In this document: piece by piece, positions 1-5,406 of the stretch
Layout: every line of letters starts with the position of its first letter
Position numbering within the stretch: position 1 is the stretch's first letter
From: Bradyrhizobiaceae bacterium
Lineage (GTDB): Bacteria > Pseudomonadota > Alphaproteobacteria > Rhizobiales > Xanthobacteraceae
Assembly (NCBI GenBank): GCA_016793685.1
Contig: JAEULX010000252.1
Location: 1-5,406, forward strand
DNA length: 5,406 nt
Reading direction: 5' to 3'
Notes under the pieces: generated by a model
The model's database searches: none
Seen by the model: the letters and a program-made list of their open reading frames with translations, nothing else
What the model was told of the DNA's origin: nothing
Program-made: the position numbers and the translations under genes

Positions 1-796
1 TGGCGGGACCGTCGAGCTGCATTTCACCTACGACGAGGAGGCGGGCGGCGAGATCGGGCCGAAATGGCTGCTGGACCAGGGCTTGACGCGGCCCGACTTC
101 GCGGTCGGCGCCGGGTTCTCCTATTCCATCGTGACGGCGCACAATGGCTGTCTCCACCTCGAAGTCGCGGTGACCGGCAAGCAGGCGCATGCCGCCATGC
201 CGGAAACCGGGGTCGATGCGCTCGAAGCGGCGACAGGCATTCTCGCCGCGCTCTACGAGAGCCGGCCGGCGCTCGCGGCGACGCGGTCAGCGGTTGCCGG
301 GATCACCGCGCCGACGCTCAATGTCGGCTTGATCAAGGGCGGCATCAATACCAACGTCGTACCGGATCGGGTGACGTTTCGTCTCGACCGCCGCATCATC
401 CCGGAAGAAGACTGCGCCGTCGTCGAACGCGATTTGCGCGACATGCTCGTGACCGCGGCTGCGCGCTGTCCCGGCATATCAGTGGACGCCAAACGAATCA
501 TGCTGGCCGAGCCGCTGGCGCCGCAGCCGGGAACCGAACGGATTTGCACGGCGATCCAGCGCCATGGACGCGCGGTGCTCGGGCTCGACCTGCCGGTCGT
601 CGGCGTGCAGCTGTACACCGATGCGCGCCATTATACGGCGCGCGGCATTCCGACTGTGCTCTATGGGGCGGGCCCGCGTTCGCTGCTCGAAGCGAATGCC
701 CACAATGCTGACGAGAATCTGCGGCTGAACGATCTGCGCGCGGCGACGAAAATTGTTGCGCTCGCTGTCGCCGACTTGTTGGGGCGCAACACCTGA
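1..796 (+). CDS. M20-family metallo-hydrolase (ArgE/DapE/aminoacylase-like), 3' part only
   Basis: Open from base 2 to the TGA at 794-796, giving 264 residues; the N-terminus with the first His/Asp metal motifs lies outside the window. Seen: the catalytic DEEAGGE motif at visible residues 11-17, where E12/E13 would be the general base and a metal ligand; the lid/dimerisation domain starting at HNGCLHLEV with the conserved HAAMPETG; the NTNVVPDRVTFRLDRR segment typical of M20 proteins; TDARHY; and a C-terminal AHNADE with the last metal His. M20 enzymes cleave amide bonds of N-acyl amino acids or small peptides in the cytoplasm. The acidic ligand normally found in a GEP-type motif after the DEE block appears replaced (VGAGFSYS, about residues 35-42). 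It is not closely similar to E. coli YgeY as I remember that protein, so the shared family does not fix the substrate. It probably lies in a + strand unit with the downstream ferredoxin. Family assignment is firm; specificity is unknown. Confidence 0.9.
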   Translation, partial: GGTVELHFTYDEEAGGEIGPKWLLDQGLTRPDFAVGAGFSYSIVTAHNGCLHLEVAVTGKQAHAAMPETGVDALEAATGILAALYESRPALAATRSAVAGITAPTLNVGLIKGGINTNVVPDRVTFRLDRRIIPEEDCAVVERDLRDMLVTAAARCPGISVDAKRIMLAEPLAPQPGTERICTAIQRHGRAVLGLDLPVVGVQLYTDARHYTARGIPTVLYGAGPRSLLEANAHNADENLRLNDLRAATKIVALAVADLLGRNT

Positions 797-886
797 TTGT
801 GCCTCACGCTCATTGCTTCGCGGGGCGACGCCCGATAGACCAATATCGCCATAACGGGCCGGACAATAAACGAGGACGCTGACGCC
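797..886 (+). other. 90-base intergenic gap between hydrolase and ferredoxin
   Basis: There is no gene here. The only symmetry I see is GGGCGACGCCC at 823-833, which could form just a 4-bp stem with a 3-base loop and has no T-run, so it is not a convincing terminator. The AT-richer stretch 839-870 could hold a promoter for the ferredoxin, but no good -35/-10 pair is recognisable. Whether the two + strand genes are co-transcribed therefore remains open. Confidence 0.4.
872..876 (+). promoter_or_regulatory. Shine-Dalgarno for the ferredoxin
   Basis: GAGGA lies 10 bases before the GTG at 887. It supports the GTG start: the reading frame is closed by a TAG at 836-838, and there is no other ATG, GTG or TTG in frame between that stop and 887. 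Confidence 0.6.
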
Positions 887-1081
887 GTGAGCTACCGGAT
901 CATCGCCGAACAATGCACCGCCTGCGGTGCGTGCGAATTCGAGTGCCCGAACCAGGCGATCAGCATGGTCAAGACGGTCTATTCGATTGATCCGGCCAAA
1001 TGCACCGAATGCCAGGGGTATTTCGATAAGCCGCAATGCGCGAGCGTCTGCCCGGTCGAAAAGACCTGCGTGCCGGCCTGA
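887..1081 (+). CDS. 2[4Fe-4S] ferredoxin (YfhL/Alvin-like type), 64 aa
   Basis: A small soluble electron carrier of 64 residues starting at GTG. The first cluster motif is C10-x2-C13-x2-C16-x3-C20-P. The second is C39-x2-C42, then eight residues, C51-x3-C55-P. The longer C42-C51 spacing is the insertion seen in Allochromatium vinosum-type and YfhL-type ferredoxins (family knowledge), which usually have very low-potential clusters. A ninth cysteine, C61, follows the second motif. There is no signal peptide or membrane segment, so it is cytoplasmic. It is downstream of the M20 hydrolase and converges with the PLP-enzyme operon. In this setting it could pass electrons to or from the xanthine dehydrogenase-family enzyme encoded on the other strand; that partnership is inference from proximity. 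The fold and cluster type are near certain from the cysteine pattern. Confidence 0.95.
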   Translation: MSYRIIAEQCTACGACEFECPNQAISMVKTVYSIDPAKCTECQGYFDKPQCASVCPVEKTCVPA

Positions 1082-1094
1082 GCAATCAATCCAT

Positions 1095-1124
1095 CGCCGT
1101 CTCTTAACCGCGCCGTCTGTTAAC
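1095..1124. repeat. Imperfect 14-bp direct repeat between convergent genes
   Basis: CGCCGTCTCTTAAC at 1095-1108 recurs as CGCCGTCTGTTAAC at 1111-1124, with one mismatch and a period of 16 bases. The second copy contains the TAA stop (1122-1120, - strand) of the PLP gene. The 38 bases between the two convergent stop codons hold no hairpin followed by a T-run, so no classical bidirectional terminator is visible. Confidence 0.7.
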
Positions 1125-2409
1125 GCTCGGCCCCCGAAAATATCACCGCCAGGTTCCCGTTCTCCGGCGGTGCCGAAAGCAGGCCTGCAAAGCCCGCCGA
1201 TCCGGTGGCGGACACATCGATCTTTGTATGCGTATGCGCCAGCGCATGCGCGCGCGCGAGCGCATCCTCGTCCACGACGATCGTGCCGCCTTGCGTTTCG
1301 CGCAGGCCCTTCGCGATTTCCCACCAGTCGTAGGTTTCGTCGTCGAGGATGCCGTGCGCGACGCTGGCCGGGGTTTGCTCCCATGGCCACATGAAGCGGG
1401 TCCGGTGGCGGACCGCTTCCGGCAGGGCGACGCCGGCCAGCTTTTCCCAGGCGCGGGCGAGCGGTGCGCAGCCGGCCGTCTGCACGGCGATCAGCCGCGG
1501 TCGATCCGGGATGACGCCCTGCGCTGCGGCGATCGCGAGCCCCTGCGCGACCGCGCTTGCGAGCGCGCCGCCGCCGACCTGAACATAGACCGCGGCGGGA
1601 ACAACGCCCGCAGCGCGCCATGCGTCCGCCATCTCGAACGCCAGGGTCCGCCCGCCCTCGATGGCGAGACCGTTGTCCGGACCTTGAACGCCGAACGGGA
1701 TGGCGCCCTTCTGCACGGCGCGGCGGAACGCCCGCACACACGGATCGCCGGTTTCGCCCCCGTACCTGCGGCAAATTTCGATCGCAGCGCCAAGGTCCTT
1801 TAGCCGTTGCACGACGGAGGCCGGCGCATCGGCGGGAATGAACACATCGAGGGACCAATCGGCCGCGCGGGCGACAACCGCCGCGGCAAGCGCCGCGTTG
1901 CCGCAAGAGGCGATCGCCAGCCGTCGCCGCGACAGGCCCTCGCCGGCCGGGAGCCGCGCCGCCGCCAGCACGCGCAGGTAAAGCATGATGCCCATCAGGT
2001 GACGCGCCTTGTGCGAGCCCGCGACGTTGTTCGTTTCATCCTTGACCCAGAGGCTTGCGCCGACCCCGGCGGCGCGCGCCAAGTCCGGTTCTTGCGTCAT
2101 GGGGGTGATGCGGAAGCCCCGCCCTTCGATCGCCGCCAAAGCCTCGTCGAGACGCCCGTTGAACTCCGCCCAGGCGTCCTCGGACAGGCCGACGCTACGC
2201 GCCAAGCGGTAAGGCGACAGCAGGCGGCGGTAACGCAGGAACGGGTCTTGTTCCAATCCGGTCGCGAACTCGCCGCCGTTCTCGGGAACGAGCAGATGAT
2301 CGACATCGCCGGAGTCGTCGGCATGCGGACACGCGAACGGCAGCTGTTGCGCACTGTCGACGATCGCGCCGCAGCCGTGGCAAACGAATTTCGGCGCCAC
2401 GGTCTTCAT
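1120..2409 (-). CDS. Threonine synthase-like fold-type II PLP enzyme with N-terminal Cys motif, 429 aa
   Basis: A member of the tryptophan-synthase-beta (PF00291-type) superfamily of PLP enzymes, which catalyse beta- or gamma-elimination and replacement on amino acids in the cytoplasm. Seen: an N-terminal zinc-ribbon-like motif (C10-x2-C13 and C27-P-H) as in some threonine synthases; KDETNNVAGSHKAR at 123-136 with K134 as the likely Schiff-base lysine; SCGNAA at 168-173, the substrate/cofactor loop; VGGGALAS at 278-285, the phosphate-binding glycine loop; and a C-terminal SATGSAG at 400-406. The length is usual for the family. ATG at 2409 is chosen because an in-frame TGA lies two codons upstream (2415-2413). 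The start sits in a 14-bp tandem repeat and lacks a strong Shine-Dalgarno, so coupling to the preceding gene is likely. Threonine synthesis is doubtful given the catabolic neighbours; an ammonia-lyase role like YgeX/diaminopropionate ammonia-lyase is possible but unproven. Confidence 0.9.
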   Translation of the reverse strand: MKTVAPKFVCHGCGAIVDSAQQLPFACPHADDSGDVDHLLVPENGGEFATGLEQDPFLRYRRLLSPYRLARSVGLSEDAWAEFNGRLDEALAAIEGRGFRITPMTQEPDLARAAGVGASLWVKDETNNVAGSHKARHLMGIMLYLRVLAAARLPAGEGLSRRRLAIASCGNAALAAAVVARAADWSLDVFIPADAPASVVQRLKDLGAAIEICRRYGGETGDPCVRAFRRAVQKGAIPFGVQGPDNGLAIEGGRTLAFEMADAWRAAGVVPAAVYVQVGGGALASAVAQGLAIAAAQGVIPDRPRLIAVQTAGCAPLARAWEKLAGVALPEAVRHRTRFMWPWEQTPASVAHGILDDETYDWWEIAKGLRETQGGTIVVDEDALARAHALAHTHTKIDVSATGSAGFAGLLSAPPENGNLAVIFSGAER

Positions 2410-2438
2410 GTCTCAGTCTTCATGTCCCAGTCTTCATG
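2402..2438. repeat. 14-bp tandem repeat, about 2.6 copies, across the start of the PLP gene
   Basis: On the + strand GTCTTCATGTCTCA (2402-2415), GTCTTCATGTCCCA (2416-2429) and GTCTTCATG (2430-2438) follow head to tail. On the coding (-) strand each unit carries ATGAAGAC, so ATG appears at 2437, 2423 and 2409 in three different frames. The first two open 5-codon micro-ORFs (MKTGT and MKTET), each ending in a TGA that overlaps the next ATG as ATGA. Only the 2409 ATG opens the 429-residue gene. Confidence 0.9.
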
Positions 2439-2439
2439 C

Positions 2440-3933
2440 TCAGGCGGACGCGCCGCTCTTGGCGTTGAACTCGGCAATCATTCCGTCCCACGCCGGCACC
2501 AAATCAAGCAGGCCGTCCCAAAATGCCTGCCGCGCCCGCATGGTGAATTCCTCGAGCGAAACGCCCTGCTGCTCGACCCAGGTGAAATAGCCGAGATTGA
2601 ATATCCGCTTGCGATCGATATGGCGGAGCTCGAGCAGATTGTCCGTCGTCGCGGCGGCAAGCGACTGCCCCCAAACCTCGCCCGCGGTGACGGCGTCGAA
2701 GCGATTGCCGAAGTAGCGCCGCAGCGCCTTGTCGACTTCGCTTCCGTACATCTGTCCGCCGTCCGTCGACACCGTGACGATAACGTCATCGGGACCGAGA
2801 TCGAAGTATTTCGCGCTCTTGATCGCCGCCAGAATATTGCACAGGCCGGACAGGCCGAAATTTCCGAGTTGACTCACAAGGCCGGCGTCAAGTCCGCGCC
2901 GTTCGACCAGATACTTGCGCCCCTCGGCCGTGTTGAACAGGACGAACAGCGTATCCGTCGCGTGGTCGCTCACGCCGACGACGACATCGGTGTTCATGAC
3001 ATTGTGGATGAAGGGAATGTGCTTGTCGCCGATGCCCTGGATATTGTGTTCGCCGAACCCGTTGCACAGAAGTGTCGGGCATTCGGCCGCTTCCACTGCG
3101 ACGATCTTGGTTCCGAACTCCGCCTTGAGATGATCGCCCGCCGCCAGTGTGCCGGCCGACCCGGTCGCGGCGACGAACGCCGCAAGCCTCGTCGCCGGAT
3201 GCCCTTCGGCGAGTTGATTGAAGACGCGCTGCACGGCCGCGCCCGTACAGGCCCGGTGAACGACATAGTTTCCGAATTCGCAGAACTGATTGAAAATGAT
3301 GTTCGCCGGATCGCGGTCGAGCGCGGCGCACATGTCGTAGATCTCTTTGACGTTGCTTTCCGAACCGGGGGTCCGGACGATGTCGGTTGGATCGGTCACC
3401 CATTTTTCCAGCCAGTCGAACCGCTCCTTGCTCATGTTTTCCGGCAGGACGGCAACCCCGCGGCATCCGAGAATGCGGGAGATGGCGACGCCGCCACGAC
3501 AGTAGTTTCCGGTCGAAGGCCAGATCGCGCGGTGATGCGTCGGGTCGAATTCGCCGCTGACCACGCGCGGCACGAGGCAGCCATACGCGGCCAGCACCTT
3601 GTGCGCATGGATCATCGGAAAGCGATTGCCCAGCATCACAACGATCCGCGCCGGCACGCCGGTCAGCTGCGGCGGCAGCTCGATATGGGCGGGCACGTCG
3701 GAGAGTGAGGTGCGCTGGGCGTCGTTGAACCAGTGCACGCGAAACAGGTTGAGCGGATGCGGCGAATCGGGATCGACGCTTCGCAGCTTTTGGCGAATGT
3801 CGGCGGGGATTGCGCCTGGATCCTTCAATTGGCCGATCGTCGGCAGAATGACGCCGGATTCGCCAAAGCGGCGAACCGTCCGCCCGTACACCTCCGCGTC
3901 GACCACGCTGCGTTCAAGTCCGAGACGCGCCAT
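2440..3933 (-). CDS. Divergent cysteine-synthase-like fold-type II PLP enzyme, 497 aa
   Basis: Recognised as a PLP-dependent enzyme of the cysteine synthase/threonine dehydratase superfamily from the ordered motifs. These are FPMIHAHKVLAAY at 105-117 with K112 as the probable PLP lysine; PSTGNYCRGG at 139-148, the equivalent of the SxGNxG loop; AATGSAGTLAAG at 255-266, the glycine-rich phosphate loop; and TVSTDGG at 387-393. At 497 residues it is much longer than typical cysteine synthases (about 300-350), with roughly 95 extra residues before the fold and about 100 after it (AGEVWGQ... to the end). I do not recognise a characterised orthologue. ATG 3933 has a good Shine-Dalgarno (GGAAGG, 8 bases upstream) and lies 20 bases after the ssnA stop, so it belongs to the same operon. 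There is no signal peptide; it is cytoplasmic. Reaction unknown: elimination of ammonia or of a leaving group from an amino acid made by upstream steps would fit the family. Confidence 0.88.
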   Translation of the reverse strand: MARLGLERSVVDAEVYGRTVRRFGESGVILPTIGQLKDPGAIPADIRQKLRSVDPDSPHPLNLFRVHWFNDAQRTSLSDVPAHIELPPQLTGVPARIVVMLGNRFPMIHAHKVLAAYGCLVPRVVSGEFDPTHHRAIWPSTGNYCRGGVAISRILGCRGVAVLPENMSKERFDWLEKWVTDPTDIVRTPGSESNVKEIYDMCAALDRDPANIIFNQFCEFGNYVVHRACTGAAVQRVFNQLAEGHPATRLAAFVAATGSAGTLAAGDHLKAEFGTKIVAVEAAECPTLLCNGFGEHNIQGIGDKHIPFIHNVMNTDVVVGVSDHATDTLFVLFNTAEGRKYLVERRGLDAGLVSQLGNFGLSGLCNILAAIKSAKYFDLGPDDVIVTVSTDGGQMYGSEVDKALRRYFGNRFDAVTAGEVWGQSLAAATTDNLLELRHIDRKRIFNLGYFTWVEQQGVSLEEFTMRARQAFWDGLLDLVPAWDGMIAEFNAKSGASA

Positions 3934-3941
3934 CGCTTACG

Positions 3942-3947
3942 CCTTCC
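3942..3947 (-). promoter_or_regulatory. Shine-Dalgarno of the 497-residue PLP gene
   Basis: GGAAGG on the - strand, 8 bases before the ATG at 3933 and inside the 20-base gap after the ssnA stop codon. It is the strongest ribosome binding site in the - strand operon and fixes the start. Confidence 0.75.
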
Positions 3948-3953
3948 ACCCAG

Positions 3954-5144
3954 TCAAATCGTTGCCATGCGGGTCCACAGCCGGCTCGCCTGAGTGCGCG
4001 CGGCCTCCGCAATCGTATCCAGGTTTCCATTCACGAGCCGGCCATCGCAAACGACCGGCCGGCCTCCGACCACGACATGGCGGATCCCGCCATTCGTCCG
4101 CACGACTAGATCGCCGACAGCGCCCGGCGCCAGCGGCTCCGGATGCGTGTCGAAGCGCTCGGCGACCAACCGGTGGCCGGCGGCGAGGCGACCGGAGAAC
4201 CCCGCATCGCCGTTCTGTCCGGCCAGACGCGCCAACGCGCTTTCCTCCTCGGCCATATCGGCGTTCCATCCATCGGTCCCGAGCGCAACCCGGGTCGAAT
4301 GGGACAGCATGCGCGCATAGCCGACACGATTGCCTTCGTTGGAGCGCGGATTGTGCACGAACCAGCAGCGGTGGGCGTCGGCTGCGCGAACCTGGTCGGC
4401 GCTCAGATGCACGCCATGCGCCAGGATCGAGCCGGGAACGAGCGCGCCCAGCGAAAGAAGGCGCTCCAGCGGACCGGCCGAGCCGCGCGCCTGCGCGTCC
4501 GCGACATCGGCCATGTCTTCGGCCACATGAACATGGAGAACGGTGCCGAAATCGCGCGCGAGATCGCCTGCCTCGCGCACGGTGTCGTCGCTCACCGTGA
4601 AGCTCGCATGCAAACCGATCAGGCCGCGCAGCAAGGGCGATGCTTGCACCTTGCAGCATTCGGCGAGCCCGCGGACCGCTTCCTCGCGGCCAAAATTGCG
4701 CTCCGTCGCGCCATAGCAAAGCACCGCCCTTATTCCGAGCGCCGCGCAAGCGTCGCCGAGAATGGCCAGCGAGCCGTCGATCATGTTGGGGGATTCGTGG
4801 TGATCGACCAGCGTCGTCGTGCCGGCGAGCAATGCGCGCGCAATATAGTCGCGGGCACTCGCCTCCAGACTCTGCGCGTCGATGGCCTTGTCGAGACGCC
4901 ACCAGACCTTGCCGAGAATCTCGAGAAAGTTTTCCGGCGGCGACGCCGGCTGCGGCATGCCGTAGGGCACAAGCCCGCTGTACATGTGGGTGTGGGCGCA
5001 GACCGCGCCCGGGACGATCTCGCCGTCGGAGCAGTGCAGGGTCGGCGTCGCGTCCGGCGCCCGCGCGGCGACAATCCCGTCGACGATCGCAACGGTTCGC
5101 CCACTGCGATCGGGACCGACCACCAGCGATCCGGTCAGTGCCAT
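3954..5144 (-). CDS. ssnA: SsnA-type putative aminohydrolase (amidohydrolase superfamily), 396 aa
   Basis: A metal-dependent amidohydrolase of the chlorohydrolase/guanine deaminase group. Metal and catalytic residues seen in order: H51-x-H53 (CAHTHMYSG), H206 and E209 in HVHVAED, H243 in LAHGVH, and D291 in ALGTDG. SsnA-specific stretches that I recognise from E. coli SsnA are WWRLDKAID at 81-89, DHHESPNMIDGSL at 115-126, the ATERNFG segment at 146-152, and HNPRSN at 264-269. Length is slightly below that of E. coli SsnA (about 440), mainly through a shorter N-terminal strand region and shorter loops. SsnA is predicted to hydrolyse or deaminate a heterocyclic compound in the cytoplasm and is found beside xanthine dehydrogenase-like genes; its substrate is not settled in my knowledge. 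Here the ATG at 5144 lies inside the end of the upstream xanthine dehydrogenase gene (10-base overlap, ATGGCACTGA), implying translational coupling. The family call is strong. Confidence 0.93.
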   Translation of the reverse strand: MALTGSLVVGPDRSGRTVAIVDGIVAARAPDATPTLHCSDGEIVPGAVCAHTHMYSGLVPYGMPQPASPPENFLEILGKVWWRLDKAIDAQSLEASARDYIARALLAGTTTLVDHHESPNMIDGSLAILGDACAALGIRAVLCYGATERNFGREEAVRGLAECCKVQASPLLRGLIGLHASFTVSDDTVREAGDLARDFGTVLHVHVAEDMADVADAQARGSAGPLERLLSLGALVPGSILAHGVHLSADQVRAADAHRCWFVHNPRSNEGNRVGYARMLSHSTRVALGTDGWNADMAEEESALARLAGQNGDAGFSGRLAAGHRLVAERFDTHPEPLAPGAVGDLVVRTNGGIRHVVVGGRPVVCDGRLVNGNLDTIAEAARTQASRLWTRMATI

Positions 5145-5406
5145 TGATCGCGCTCGGCGTCGGAAATGCGCCCGAGATTCATGGCGCGCGCCGCCGGCGA
5201 ATCCTTCATTGGCAGGCGCATGCGGCGAACGCCGTCGAACGCCTCTAGCGCTCCGGCGACCGCGCCCGCGGTCGGCACGAGCCCAATTTCGCCGACGCCC
5301 TTGGCGCCGAAGGGACCTTCCGGCTCCGGTTCTTCGACGAGAATAACCTTGATCTGCGGCGCATGCTGCGCACGCAACGCGCCGATCTCGCGCAGCTTGA
5401 AGGTCA
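5135..5406 (-). CDS. Xanthine dehydrogenase-family molybdenum-binding subunit, C-terminal fragment
   Basis: The frame is open from the right edge to a TGA at 5137-5135, giving about 89 visible residues; the rest of the gene lies beyond the window. The segment EPEGPFGAKGVGEIGLVPTA matches the C-terminal active-site region of xanthine dehydrogenase/aldehyde oxidase large subunits. There the Glu of GAKGVGE is the catalytic base next to the molybdenum centre (family knowledge, bovine Glu1261). The tail ending MRLPMKDSP is also typical of the large subunit C-terminus. These enzymes hydroxylate purines and other N-heterocycles or aldehydes using water, passing electrons through FeS and FAD subunits. 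The gene overlaps the ssnA start by 10 bases and is the first visible gene of the - strand operon. The neighbour SsnA suggests an XdhD-like or selenium-linked member rather than ordinary xanthine dehydrogenase, but the substrate-specificity residues are outside the window. Confidence 0.9.
   Translation of the reverse strand, partial: TFKLREIGALRAQHAPQIKVILVEEPEPEGPFGAKGVGEIGLVPTAGAVAGALEAFDGVRRMRLPMKDSPAARAMNLGRISDAERDQWH

Noticed and set aside
823..833. GGGCGACGCCC palindrome as a terminator or operator
   Set aside because: The possible stem is only 4 bp with a 3-base loop and has no T-run; such short GC palindromes are expected by chance here.
1082..1119. Bidirectional terminator between the convergent genes
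   Set aside because: The 38 bases show direct repeats rather than an inverted repeat, and no T-run follows a stem.
479..1906. A 475-codon open frame on the - strand covering the M20, ferredoxin and PLP regions
   Set aside because: The translation is Arg/Gly-rich low-complexity sequence and overlaps three genes with recognisable motifs in other frames.
1807..3708. A 633-codon open frame on the + strand, antisense to both PLP genes
   Set aside because: It is in exact codon register with both - strand genes, where antisense stops would need sense TTA, CTA or TCA codons, which are rare in GC-rich DNA. It crosses the gene junction, its product is rich in Arg, Asp and Ala without any recognisable motif, and the - strand proteins have clear family motifs.
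4143..5147. A 334-codon open frame on the + strand, antisense to ssnA
   Set aside because: It has the same codon-register shadow effect; the - strand encodes a well-conserved SsnA with all metal ligands.
1..5406. CRISPR array, tRNA or rRNA gene, insertion sequence, or selenocysteine codon
   Set aside because: No regularly spaced repeats, cloverleaf-like sequence, transposase motif or inverted-repeat ends were seen. No gene has an in-frame TGA that would need recoding; the selenium link of this cluster type concerns the cofactor, not selenocysteine.

Overview
The window is GC-rich, fully coding bacterial chromosome with strong G/C preference at third codon positions. The protein sequences look proteobacterial, most likely an alphaproteobacterium of the Hyphomicrobiales type. 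That assignment is an inference from composition and protein style; no rRNA or marker gene is present.

Layout: two transcription units converge near position 1100. On the + strand are the C-terminal two thirds of an M20-family metallo-hydrolase (start lost at the left edge, stop at 796) and, after a 90-base gap, a small 2[4Fe-4S] ferredoxin (887-1081). On the - strand, reading right to left, a tight four-gene run is visible. It begins with the C-terminus of the molybdenum-binding subunit of a xanthine dehydrogenase-family hydroxylase (enters from the right edge, ends at 5135). Then come an SsnA-type amidohydrolase (5144 to 3954) and two different fold-type II pyridoxal-phosphate enzymes (3933 to 2440 and 2409 to 1120). 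The first junction overlaps by 10 bases, the second leaves 20 bases with a clear Shine-Dalgarno, and the third is a small tandem-repeat structure with stop/start overlaps.

How the genes may work together: a xanthine dehydrogenase-family enzyme next to ssnA recalls the E. coli ygfK-ssnA-ygfM-xdhD / ygeW-ygeX-ygeY-hyuA region and the related gene sets linked to anaerobic purine/urate breakdown and to selenium-dependent molybdenum hydroxylases. Those sets also contain a PLP-dependent ammonia-lyase (YgeX), an M20 hydrolase (YgeY) and iron-sulfur proteins. This window has the same functional classes, but the two PLP proteins and the M20 protein do not look like simple YgeX and YgeY orthologues. 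A plausible reading is a catabolic cluster for a nitrogen heterocycle: hydroxylation by the Mo enzyme, hydrolytic opening or deamination by SsnA, deacylation by M20, and PLP-dependent elimination of a released amino acid, with ferredoxin carrying electrons. The substrate is not known from the sequence.

The most unusual sequence structure is a three-copy 14-bp repeat at the junction of the two PLP genes (2402-2438). It creates three ATGs in three frames and two 5-codon micro-ORFs chained by ATGA overlaps. A second small imperfect direct repeat sits at the other end of the same downstream gene.
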